A DNA stretch of 64,000 nt from Micromonospora andamanensis (GTDB taxonomy: Bacteria; Actinomycetota; Actinomycetes; Mycobacteriales; Micromonosporaceae), in the NCBI RefSeq assembly GCF_016863495.1, contig NZ_BOOZ01000011.1:124001-188000 (forward strand), given 5' to 3'. Of this stretch, positions 24,725-32,833 are shown one piece after another. The translations under genes were made by a program, and so were the position numbers. Position 1 is the stretch's first letter, and each line of letters opens with the position of its first letter. The notes below the pieces were generated by a model, which was given only the letters and a program-made list of their open reading frames with translations, did no database searches and was not told the origin of the DNA.

Positions 24725-25732
24725 GTGCCCGAACACCGAGTGCCCGCAAGGCACCCCCACGGCATAGCCCTGCCCGGCCACCTCACCTTCTCCGCACCAC
24801 CACCACCACCCGCCGACGCTGCGCCCGACCCGGTTGCCGCCCTCGTCAGACAGAAGGCGCTTCCCGCCGGCCAAGTGCTCTCCGCCGCCATCACGCTCTG
24901 CCGCGTCGGAGTGCCGAAAGGCTGGCTCACCGGCACCGACGACCCCCGCCCCGCCCGCGCCGATGAGGTCCTACGCCGCCTGCTGGCTGACGACGCCAGC
25001 CGCGAAATCAAAGACCAGGTATGGCGGCACATCGTCGCCCACGTCCGCGACGATCCCGACAACCGCGAAGACTGGAACCTCTACGCCCTCGGCGTCGCCG
25101 CCCGTGGACTGCTCTCCCGCGCCGCCCGACTCGCCATGCCCGACGATCCCGCCAAGCGCCTGATCGCCGCCCAATACACGCTGATCTACGCCTTCCTCGA
25201 CCGGATGCAAGCCACCGTGACCACCACGGCCGGCACTCGCTGGCGGCTGGACATCGACCGGCCCAACGTCTACCCCCGGCTACTCGGCGGCGCGTACGAC
25301 CACGCCAGCGGACGCACCAAGCACCGCCGCAAACAGCTCACCCGCCGCCCCGACGAAACCGCTGCTGAGCACGAGGATCGCATGACGCGCCTCCGCGAGG
25401 AAGAATCCCGAGAGGTGCCCGTGGGCGGCGACGACGAGATCAGCGCGCACCAGGTCAGGCACCACGACGGACCCGACCGGCGAGGCATGGAAGCCGTCGT
25501 CACCCGCCTACAAGAATTCGTCGCGCAGTCCGCCCAGCTGCCACCCGCCGACCGGATCGACCCTGCCAGCGCCGAACTCCTGCGACGTACCTACCTCGAC
25601 GGCGAACCCCTCGGCCAGGTCGCCGCCGACCTGAACCTCTCCCAAAGCAACGCATCCAAACGCCGCGCCACCGCCGTACGGCAACTCCGCCGACTCATCG
25701 CCCGTATACCGCAGCAGCGACCGCCCAGCTAG
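24725..25732 (+). CDS. Sigma-70-like protein carried by the AICE
   Basis: A 335-residue protein with GTG start (GGGAGGA ten bases upstream). Residues about 120-165 (ALGVAARGLLSRAARLAMPD) resemble a region 2-like helix set only weakly. The C-terminal part, PASAELLRRTYLDGEPLGQV then AADLNLSQSNASKRRATAV and RQLRRLI, is a convincing sigma region 4 HTH. The middle carries a charged linker (TKHRRKQLTRRPDETAAEHE). It could redirect RNA polymerase to element genes or be a DNA-binding relative. The frame is open upstream, but that extension has no coding character. Codon use fits the surrounding DNA. Confidence 0.65.
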   Translation: MPEHRVPARHPHGIALPGHLTFSAPPPPPADAAPDPVAALVRQKALPAGQVLSAAITLCRVGVPKGWLTGTDDPRPARADEVLRRLLADDASREIKDQVWRHIVAHVRDDPDNREDWNLYALGVAARGLLSRAARLAMPDDPAKRLIAAQYTLIYAFLDRMQATVTTTAGTRWRLDIDRPNVYPRLLGGAYDHASGRTKHRRKQLTRRPDETAAEHEDRMTRLREEESREVPVGGDDEISAHQVRHHDGPDRRGMEAVVTRLQEFVAQSAQLPPADRIDPASAELLRRTYLDGEPLGQVAADLNLSQSNASKRRATAVRQLRRLIARIPQQRPPS

Positions 25733-25793
25733 ACGCTGAGTCCGGCCGCTCCGTGAACGTCGCACCGCACCCACGAGGCGGCCGGACAGCCCT

Positions 25794-26525
25794 CTAGGCG
25801 ACCGGCGTCACCGGGCGCGCATACTTGTCTCCGCCCCACCCGTAGCGCGCTGCCTCCGCCACCACACGCGTGACCGCTTCTTGGATCAGCTCACGGGATT
25901 CCGTGTCGTCCTCCACCCGCCAGCCGTAGCGGGACGTCGCATCCACAAAGACCACGATGGCGTTGACGATCGGGCTGACCCGGAACACCAGCGACCACGA
26001 CGGCCCGTGCACCCGTAGCACCACCCCGCCGTCACCGGGAACGACCCGCAGCACACCCGGCCCACCCCGCTCCACCACAGCGGCAGCATCGACAAAGGGT
26101 TGCCGCATCGCCGGATCATCGCCCAACCGCGCCGGCAACACCTGTTGCGCGAGCACGTCCGTTCCCGCACGCCACGGGTCGATCGTCGGCTGATCCGCAA
26201 GGCTGTTCGCCACCTGATCCGCCAGCGCCCGACGACGCCGCGACGCCTCGGACAACCCGCGAGGCTCGGCAGCACGCTTGCCCAACGGCACAGCCGGATC
26301 ACCGACCGGCAGCACCCTCACCGGCGCGTCCGCGCCTTGCGCCTGAGCACGCCATACCTGATCGTGGGCGACCTCGGACCGCAGGTTGTACAGATCATCA
26401 GCCCAGGACGCCCAGGCCGCCCGCGTACGCGGCTTCGGCAACATCCACCGTCCCGAACGCAAGCGCCCACGCGTCAACCGCCGAGCCCACACGCTTTGGC
26501 GACGAACAGGTGAGTTGCGGTACAT
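25794..26525 (-). CDS. Hypothetical protein
   Basis: A 243-residue frame with normal high-GC codon use. I do not recognise it. Visible: a basic N-terminus (residues 1-30, possibly not translated), a charged middle (LSEASRRRRALADQVANSLA), and a beta-rich C-terminal half (GDGGVVLRVHGPSWSLVFRV then IVNAIVVFVDATSRYGWRVE) ending in an amphipathic helix. No membrane segment or signal peptide. ATG 26525 lacks a good ribosome site; ATG 26444 is an alternative start. It converges on the sigma-like gene with a 61-bp gap. Confidence 0.55.
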   Translation of the reverse strand: MYRNSPVRRQSVWARRLTRGRLRSGRWMLPKPRTRAAWASWADDLYNLRSEVAHDQVWRAQAQGADAPVRVLPVGDPAVPLGKRAAEPRGLSEASRRRRALADQVANSLADQPTIDPWRAGTDVLAQQVLPARLGDDPAMRQPFVDAAAVVERGGPGVLRVVPGDGGVVLRVHGPSWSLVFRVSPIVNAIVVFVDATSRYGWRVEDDTESRELIQEAVTRVVAEAARYGWGGDKYARPVTPVA

Positions 26526-26731
26526 AAATCACAGCTTGGCACACTGCTAGTTAGCCTCGCGAGAGTTGACCTGGTGCCATTCCCGACTAGAGCCGTGACG
26601 CGCTGAGGCGGCTTGCTCTGTCGTCTGTTCGCCGATCGGGCACGACGCGGGTTGCTTCAGCCGGCCGACGACGCTGACGCGCGGCTTGGGCGAGCCTGGG
26701 TAACTGGGGAACACGCCGCTAGGCTCATCGA

Positions 26732-27376
26732 GTGCCTGACAGGAAACAAACGCCGACGCACGTCCTGACAGCTGAAGCCGTGCGCTGGGGGATCGAAGCC
26801 CTCGCGTCTCAGCGGCTCCACCCGACGTTCGTGATGTATCTACACCTGCGCACGCAGCAGCGCGCAGGGAAGCTGAGCGAAGCATCCGCGTCGTCGGATG
26901 AGTTGCTTGCCCTAATTAGAATGCCTGGTAATCCAACGAAGCCCTACTACTTCCCTCTTATAGATCGCGGGCAGCGGCGGCCGGGGGAACTACTGTCTAG
27001 CTTCTGGCGCGCGGGAAACATCCCTGGCAGCTGGTCGCCAGGGTCGATCTCCCGCCTGAAGCACGGCGGATGGATGGGGCGCTCGACGGGCGAGTATTTT
27101 CTTCCCCGGGATCACGTCGGGCGAGCGCTGAGCGAACTGCTTTACGATGTTCCGGTCTCAGCGCTTGCACTCGGGGCCTATTTTCTGCGCAACGACGGCT
27201 TCATCATCGCAGGCACCCCTGGTCCTAGCGATCTAATTGAAGCGTTCCGGTTGAGATTCGATTATCCCGATGATGCGCAGGAGGAATTCGCAATCCTATT
27301 CAATGTCGATTTGCCCACCAATGTTGATTTCGACTGGTTTGCACAATCAGATCCACCCGTCACCCTTAATTCTTGA
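26732..27376 (+). CDS. Unidentified 214-residue first gene of the McrBC-type operon
   Basis: Starts with GTG 26732 (MPDRKQTPTHVLTAEAVRWG). I do not recognise a family. The N-terminal half is helical and basic, with MPGNPTKPYYFPLIDRGQRR and GSISRLKHGGWMG, which could bind nucleic acid. The C-terminal half has FRLRFDYPDDAQEEFAILFN, a more acidic beta-type region. It is 12 bp upstream of the McrB-like ATPase on the same strand and shares its lower GC content, so it belongs to the same acquired module. Because that ATPase lacks the usual DNA-reading N-terminal domain, this protein may supply target recognition; that is inference only. Confidence 0.75.
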   Translation: MPDRKQTPTHVLTAEAVRWGIEALASQRLHPTFVMYLHLRTQQRAGKLSEASASSDELLALIRMPGNPTKPYYFPLIDRGQRRPGELLSSFWRAGNIPGSWSPGSISRLKHGGWMGRSTGEYFLPRDHVGRALSELLYDVPVSALALGAYFLRNDGFIIAGTPGPSDLIEAFRLRFDYPDDAQEEFAILFNVDLPTNVDFDWFAQSDPPVTLNS

Positions 27377-27388
27377 TTTGGGGGGCCA

Positions 27389-28333
27389 ATGCTTGAAAAG
27401 TTAATTCCCGGAGTTCGAACTCTCACCGCCGACGACTTGGGTATCGGCTCCCGGGCGAAGGCGGCGAGCAGTCACGCCTCCTCCGCTCCGGACGCGCCAG
27501 AGATTACTGGAGATCATCCTCGCGTGCAGGAGATCGCCCGCCTCGCCAGCATCTATGGCGGGGTTATTCTCACCGGCCCCCCAGGAACCTCAAAGTCATT
27601 CTTCGCGCACTCTGCGGCGCAAGCGCTTACTGGAGGCGACAAGAAGCGCTGCGCATTCGTTCAGTTTCACGCCAGCTACCAGTACGAAGACTTTATGCTT
27701 GGACTGTCCCCTAACCAAGGTGGATTTGGTTTTAAGAAGGGTCCGTTCCTCAGGCTTGCGGACGCCGCGGATAAAGATCGAGGCAACACGTACGCCCTGG
27801 TCATCGACGAGTTGTCCCGCGCGGACGTCGGGAGGGTATTTGGCGAAGCCCTGACCTACGTCGAACGCAGCAAGCGCGAACTTCCATTCACTATTGCTAA
27901 TGGTGAAGAGATTAGAGTTCCGTCCAATCTAGTAATCCTCGCGACAATGAATCCATTCGACCGAGGAGTGGACGAAGTCGACGCCGCCTTCGAGCGACGC
28001 TTCGCCAAAGTTTCGATGGATCCGGACAAGGCCGTCCTACTGGAAATGCTCGATGACAACGGGATGGAAGAGAAGCTCAAGGCCGGGGTTGTCCGATGGT
28101 TTGGGCGGATTAACGGGCATGCGCGGAAAAATCCGGCCGCCGCAGTAGGACATGCCTACTTTTCTACCGCAACAGACGAGGCGTCCCTCTGGGACATTTG
28201 GGAGTATCAGCTGAAGTACCTAGTACAGCGGGCATTCCGCCGCGACGAGAATACCCGCGCAGATCTGGAGACGGCGTGGGCCCACGTTTTCTCGGTGCCG
28301 GAACCCGTAGCCGCCCAGACCGGCCAGCCGTGA
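27389..28333 (+). CDS. mcrB: McrB-like AAA+ GTPase/ATPase
   Basis: A 314-residue AAA+ protein with the McrB signatures: Walker A GPPGTSKS at 63-70, QYEDFMLGL near 99-106, Walker B LVIDELSRADVGRVFGEAL from 138, the McrB-specific MNPFDR at 187-192 and arginine finger ERRF at 202-205. In McrBC enzymes it forms hexamers that hydrolyse GTP and drive the nuclease McrC. Only about 50 residues precede the AAA+ core, so the N-terminal DNA-binding domain of classical McrB is missing. GGGGGG precedes ATG 27389. The stop overlaps the mcrC GTG by 4 bp. Confidence 0.9.
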   Translation: MLEKLIPGVRTLTADDLGIGSRAKAASSHASSAPDAPEITGDHPRVQEIARLASIYGGVILTGPPGTSKSFFAHSAAQALTGGDKKRCAFVQFHASYQYEDFMLGLSPNQGGFGFKKGPFLRLADAADKDRGNTYALVIDELSRADVGRVFGEALTYVERSKRELPFTIANGEEIRVPSNLVILATMNPFDRGVDEVDAAFERRFAKVSMDPDKAVLLEMLDDNGMEEKLKAGVVRWFGRINGHARKNPAAAVGHAYFSTATDEASLWDIWEYQLKYLVQRAFRRDENTRADLETAWAHVFSVPEPVAAQTGQP

Positions 28334-29751
28334 CCCGAGCCGCCGAAGTGACTGAAGCCGCCGCGGATCTGATAGTCGTGGAGTGCGCCGAACACGACAA
28401 CATCGAGATCGATGCCGCGCTGTGGCTCAGCGGTGACCACCATTTGGTCCTGAACCCGGAGATTGACGGACGCGATATTCTTCGCGCGAACTTCCGCAGA
28501 GGTGTGCTGCGACTTCAAGCCACGTCATACGTCGGTGTAATCCCTCTGAACGACCGGGTGATTGTTCGAGTTAAGCCTCGCGTCCCGATCGCTAACTTGA
28601 CGCGTATGGTGATCGAGACTGGGCACGACGTATTGGCTCTGTCCGCCTTCCGCGAGTACTCTAGTCGCGGCAGTGCCGACGACTGGGCTATGGACGTCTA
28701 CGCCGACGCGCTGCTCGACTACCTGGACGAGCTGCTCGACGCCGGCATGATGCGGTCCTATGAGCGCCGGGACGATGAGGGCTGCTTCCCGCACGGCCGC
28801 ATCGACTTTACTCGGACGATGCAGCGCTTCGCTGCGCGCGGCGTGCCGAATAAAGCCACTTATTCATGGTTCGAGCGCACCATCGATATTCCGGCGAACC
28901 GCTGCATCAAATCTGCGATGCAGGCGGTCCACGCTCATCTTTCGAAGTCGAAGGCGAAGCCGCGCAAGGGCGACCGCGCAAAGATTACCCGGCTAGCTGG
29001 ACAACTGCTCGCCTTCGAAGAGGTCGAAGAGGACACAAGCTACCAGTTCCTCGATGACTCATTAGTGCTTGGTTTGACGCCTCTTCCCGAAGCGCGCGCC
29101 TATTATCGGTCGGCGCTAGACCTGTCGATCGTTATCCTCCGTGGCGTCGGTATTGCGCTTGAACTCGGCGGCACCGACGTGCGATTAAGCTCCCTTCTAA
29201 TCGACACCAACAAGCTGTTCGAGAATTTTGTTCGTGTCAGCTTATCCAAATCTGCGGCAAGACAGGGTTGGCCGATGGAGGTCCTCGACGGGAATTCCGA
29301 GGGACGAGTCGATCTGTACGATGTTCCAGATCCTCTTCCTTCCCCACTCGGGAAGCCGATTAATGCACTCGCTAGCCTTGACCCGGGCAAGGCGCAGCCC
29401 GACGTTGTCCTACGAGGTCTCGACGGCAGCTTCCGACTCATTGCCGAAGTCAAGAATACAGTTCACGGCAAAAATGCGAGATTTGACGACGTCCTACCCG
29501 AGCGTGATGAGGTCGAGCAGGCAGTCACATACGCCCTACGCTATGGTCTCGACTTCACCGTACTAATCCACCCTTGGTTCAAGGGTACGAAGGGACTTGT
29601 ATACGTCGGTCGAGTACGCTCGGTCGACGTATACGACTACAGGCTTGATTTGTCTACGGAAGACAGAACTGATGCAGCACTGGCCGACATGGCAGCGACC
29701 ATGGCCGGCCTCGCCGGACTAGCCATTGGTCAGCCGCCGACGTCCGCCTGA
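28330..29751 (+). CDS. mcrC: McrC-like restriction endonuclease subunit
   Basis: A 473-residue protein. The N-terminal domain (VGVIPLNDRVIVRVKPRVPI) and the middle helical part match the 5-methylcytosine-restriction McrC family, and the C-terminal PD-(D/E)xK nuclease core is visible as P357-D358 (QPDVVLRG) and E373-V-K375 (LIAEVKNTVHG). It cuts DNA when activated by the McrB-like motor. GTG 28330 overlaps mcrB's stop; the long frame upstream of that GTG is excluded since it would overlap mcrB. The last 22 bp overlap the tail of the methyltransferase gene on the other strand. Confidence 0.9.
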   Translation: MTRAAEVTEAAADLIVVECAEHDNIEIDAALWLSGDHHLVLNPEIDGRDILRANFRRGVLRLQATSYVGVIPLNDRVIVRVKPRVPIANLTRMVIETGHDVLALSAFREYSSRGSADDWAMDVYADALLDYLDELLDAGMMRSYERRDDEGCFPHGRIDFTRTMQRFAARGVPNKATYSWFERTIDIPANRCIKSAMQAVHAHLSKSKAKPRKGDRAKITRLAGQLLAFEEVEEDTSYQFLDDSLVLGLTPLPEARAYYRSALDLSIVILRGVGIALELGGTDVRLSSLLIDTNKLFENFVRVSLSKSAARQGWPMEVLDGNSEGRVDLYDVPDPLPSPLGKPINALASLDPGKAQPDVVLRGLDGSFRLIAEVKNTVHGKNARFDDVLPERDEVEQAVTYALRYGLDFTVLIHPWFKGTKGLVYVGRVRSVDVYDYRLDLSTEDRTDAALADMAATMAGLAGLAIGQPPTSA

Positions 29752-30881
29752 TTCATGAGAGGTACTAGATCGACGCCGACTGCGTCGCGGCCTTCCACAT
29801 TCGCGGTCTTCAAAGTCGTGCCAGTGCCGGCGAAGGGGTCAAGGACGACGCCGCGAGCGGGTGTTCCGTGTCCGCAGTCAGTCCAGCCAACTGTGCGCTT
29901 TTTGGCGAAAGTAAATTCACGGAAGTAGCCACCAAGAACCGCCTTTGCTTCCATGGCAAGTCTCTGCACTTCGAGGCTGTTACGGCCGGTCCCACTCTGA
30001 AACTTGGTGGCTTTGCCGACATCGGAGACGCCGAACGCCTGGATTGCACGGATATGATCTGCCGTCAATTTGTGTTCTTCGGCCAACTCCATTGCCCGTT
30101 TGGCTTGCGGTCGCTTGGGATCGAGTTCAGACGTGCGCTCGATCACGCGACGGCGCGGCACGTTGCAGGTCGCGCAGACCTGAGCGGGCGCGGCTAGTTG
30201 AATCGCGCGGCGAACTATCTCACGTGGGAACGGGGCAAGGTGCTCACCCATGTTTCGCTCCGGATTGATTATCCAAACGTCACCCGGATTCGCGCCATTA
30301 CCGACTGACTCCGAGTACCCGACAAGGTCATAATAGTAGTCTGCGGACGGAGTAAGGTGGATGATGTACTCGTGGCGGTTGGCAAGTCGGTTCTTTGCCG
30401 GGTCTGGCATGCCAGACTCCTTGGCCCAAATGATCCTGTTGCGAACTAGCCAGCCGCCGCTGTTGACAGCGTCCCACTCAATGCGGCCGGGAATGCCGAG
30501 CAGTGACTTCTTAAAATAGGTGTCACCGACGTTTAGGAAGACCGAGCCGTGCGGCCGGAGAACGCGTTTCCACTCTTCAAGGCATTCCAGTATGGCGTGG
30601 ACATACGCCTGGGGTGTCGCCTCTTGCCCGATCTGATCCGTGTGCCCGTAGTCCCTTTTGTTCCAGTATGGCGGCGATGTGACAATCAGGTCGACTGAGT
30701 TCTCGGGCAGGCCGGTCTTGCGGGCATCGCCGGACGTGAAGGTGAGCTGAGGCTCGAAAAGCTCGCGCTCCCAGTCTTCAAGCTGGGTGACGGACACAGC
30801 GCCGAGGTTTGGTCGGGCTGCTGCGGGCTCCGATCCGGTCTCCGGTGCGGGCACCGGAGACGTCCTGGAGTGGCGCTTCAT
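29730..30881 (-). CDS. DNA methyltransferase, beta-class, N4-cytosine type likely
   Basis: A 383-residue enzyme. Motif IV is TSPPYW at 68-73 (the SPPYW form is typical for N4-cytosine methylation), and the SAM-binding motif I is LDPFAGTGTT from 347 near the C-terminus, giving the beta-class order. Between them is an insertion of about 110 residues that opens with a CxxC pair (C236, C239) and closes with a CxH near 338, probably a zinc-bound target-recognition region. ATG 30881 is chosen for AGAAGGAAGGG upstream; the frame could begin at 31001. Tail-to-tail with mcrC, it probably protects host DNA from the McrBC-type nuclease, as in LlaJI-like systems. Confidence 0.88.
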   Translation of the reverse strand: MKRHSRTSPVPAPETGSEPAAARPNLGAVSVTQLEDWERELFEPQLTFTSGDARKTGLPENSVDLIVTSPPYWNKRDYGHTDQIGQEATPQAYVHAILECLEEWKRVLRPHGSVFLNVGDTYFKKSLLGIPGRIEWDAVNSGGWLVRNRIIWAKESGMPDPAKNRLANRHEYIIHLTPSADYYYDLVGYSESVGNGANPGDVWIINPERNMGEHLAPFPREIVRRAIQLAAPAQVCATCNVPRRRVIERTSELDPKRPQAKRAMELAEEHKLTADHIRAIQAFGVSDVGKATKFQSGTGRNSLEVQRLAMEAKAVLGGYFREFTFAKKRTVGWTDCGHGTPARGVVLDPFAGTGTTLKTANVEGRDAVGVDLVPLMNQADVGG

Positions 30882-31423
30882 GCGGGCTTCCCTTCCTTCT
30901 GCCTTGGCTCGGATCGGTGCTGCGGTCAGGGGCCGGGCAGTTACCTGGCCGGACAAGTCCCCGAAGATCATATCCAGCCAACCGCGACAACTCTCAGGCA
31001 TGTATAGCCGGTAGATCGGTGGTCGTCGAGGACCGTGTCCGGCGAGTCATGCTGACGGCAGTGCGCCCGCTGTTCGCCGTTACGTCCGAATGAGCGGTGC
31101 TCCTGTGGGCAGTCTGGCCTGCGGGCCGAGCAGCAAGGCCAAGCAGACAGGGGACGTCTGAGCACGGTCGCTCAGACGAAGAGTGCTCGACGTTGCCGAG
31201 GGTCCATCCTGTCCGCTTCGCTGTGTGTAAACGAGCCGGTCGCAGGGCGGGAGGCAGAGCGGATGGCACCCCACAATCCTGCGGTTACACCAGCAACCAC
31301 TTCGACAACGCCACGACTTACGGCCGCCCACGGGGGTGGAGGCTCGCGCGGTGCTGGAACCCATCCAACTACAGCGACCGATGGACCAGGCGCGACGGAA
31401 ACCCGGCACGGTAGGTTCATCTC
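30882..31423. other. 542-bp gap between methyltransferase and MurF-like gene
   Basis: Divergent promoters for the methyltransferase (leftward) and the murF-like gene (rightward) must lie here. Short open frames are present on both strands, but none has a ribosome site plus coding character. No convincing inverted repeat or structured RNA was seen. Confidence 0.5.
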
Positions 31424-32830
31424 GTGCTTCCGATGACTCTGCAAGAGATCAGGGCCGCGATCGGCGGGGCAGTACACGACGCGGCCGAAGGCGTTACCGT
31501 CACCGCGCCCGTCGTGTTCGACAGCCGTTGCGTCGAGGCCGGCGGCATGTTCGTGGCGCTGCCCGGTGAGCGCGTCGACGGGCACGACTACGCTGCCCAG
31601 GCCATCGAGGCCGGCGCGGCAGCGGTGCTGGCGTCACGGCCGGTCGGAGTACCCGCCGTGGTCGTCGAGGACGTACCCACCGCCTACGGGCGACTCGCCC
31701 GCGCAGTGGTGGACCGGCTGCCGCAAACCACCGTGATCGGGGTGACCGGCTCGGTGGGCAAGACGTCGACCAAGGACATCCTCGCCCAGATGCTGCCCTC
31801 GTGGGGTGCCACGGTGGCCAACCGGGCGTCGAACAACAACGAGCTTGGGTTGCCGTACACGGTCACCCGCGCCACCGCCGACACCCGCTATCTGGTGTTG
31901 GAGATGGGCGCACGCGGCATCGGGCACGTGGCGTACCTGACCCGGATCGCTCCGCCCACCGTCAGCGTCGTAACCCGCGTCGGACACGCGCACCTTGGCG
32001 AGTTCGGGTCGGTGGAGAACATCGCCCAGGCCAAGGGTGAGATCGTGGAAGCGCTGCCCGACGCCCGCGACGGCGGGTTGGCGGTGCTCAACGGCGACGA
32101 CGCGTTGGTGGCCGCTATGGCGAGCCGTACCCGCGCCCGAGTGTTGACCTACGGCATCGACAATCCGGCTGACGTGCGCGCCGAGCGCGTGACTGTGGAT
32201 GAGTTGGGCCGCGCCAGCTTCCGGCTGATGCACGACGGCCAGGCCGCCGAGGTGCGGTTGCGCCTCTACGGGCTGCACCAGGCGTCCAACGCGCTGGCCG
32301 CCGCCACGGTTGCCCTCGGTCTGGGGCACCCGATCGAGGCGGTAGCCGAGGCAGTGTCACAAGCCGAGGCGGTGTCGCCGGGTCGAATGCAGGTCAGCAC
32401 CCGCGCCGACGGGGTGACCGTCATCAACGACGCCTACAACGCTGCGCCTGACGCGATGCGGGCCGCGTTGCGCGCCTTGCACGCAATGGCCGGCGACGGT
32501 CGGCGGGCGGTCGCGGTGCTCGGGGAGATGGCCGAGCTGGGCGAGCACGCCGCACAGGTACACCGCGAGATCGGGCAACAGGTGGCCGAGATCGGAGCCG
32601 GGTGGCTGGTCGCCATCGGCGGAGCCGACGCCGAGCAGTACGCCAGCGGAGCAGCCGGCAACGGCACGGCCGTAGACCGGGCGGGCAACGTGGCCGAGGC
32701 GTGGGAGTTGCTGCGCGACGGGTTGCGGCCGGGCGACGTGGTGTTGGTCAAGGCAGCCAACAGCGCCGGGCTCCTCGCGCTCGCGGACAAGCTCGTCGAG
32801 GAACCCGGCGCTGTCACCGCCCAGGCGTAG
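31424..32830 (+). CDS. MurF-like UDP-MurNAc-tripeptide D-Ala-D-Ala ligase paralogue
   Basis: A 468-residue Mur ligase of full MurF length. The N-terminal domain begins MLPMTLQEIRAAIGG, the ATP loop is GVTGSVGKTSTKDIL near residue 108, the UDP-substrate region has NRASNNNELGLPYTVTR and EMGARGIGHV, and the C-terminal domain holds INDAYNAAPDAMRAAL near 335 (MurF usually NDAYNANPxS). MurF joins D-Ala-D-Ala to the UDP-MurNAc-tripeptide in the cytoplasm. A chromosome should already have one in its dcw cluster, so this AICE copy is extra and may act on a different dipeptide or non-peptidoglycan substrate. It converges on a MurC-like gene with a 3-bp gap. Confidence 0.9.
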   Translation: MLPMTLQEIRAAIGGAVHDAAEGVTVTAPVVFDSRCVEAGGMFVALPGERVDGHDYAAQAIEAGAAAVLASRPVGVPAVVVEDVPTAYGRLARAVVDRLPQTTVIGVTGSVGKTSTKDILAQMLPSWGATVANRASNNNELGLPYTVTRATADTRYLVLEMGARGIGHVAYLTRIAPPTVSVVTRVGHAHLGEFGSVENIAQAKGEIVEALPDARDGGLAVLNGDDALVAAMASRTRARVLTYGIDNPADVRAERVTVDELGRASFRLMHDGQAAEVRLRLYGLHQASNALAAATVALGLGHPIEAVAEAVSQAEAVSPGRMQVSTRADGVTVINDAYNAAPDAMRAALRALHAMAGDGRRAVAVLGEMAELGEHAAQVHREIGQQVAEIGAGWLVAIGGADAEQYASGAAGNGTAVDRAGNVAEAWELLRDGLRPGDVVLVKAANSAGLLALADKLVEEPGAVTAQA

Positions 32831-32833
32831 GAC

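Noticed and set aside
23788-25062. 424-codon leftward open frame across the sigma-like gene
   Set aside because: Ser/Arg-rich without motifs; the rightward frame carries the sigma region 4 HTH.
31172-31585. 137-codon leftward frame upstream of the MurF-like gene
   Set aside because: No ribosome site, no motifs, and it overlaps the start of the murF-like gene.
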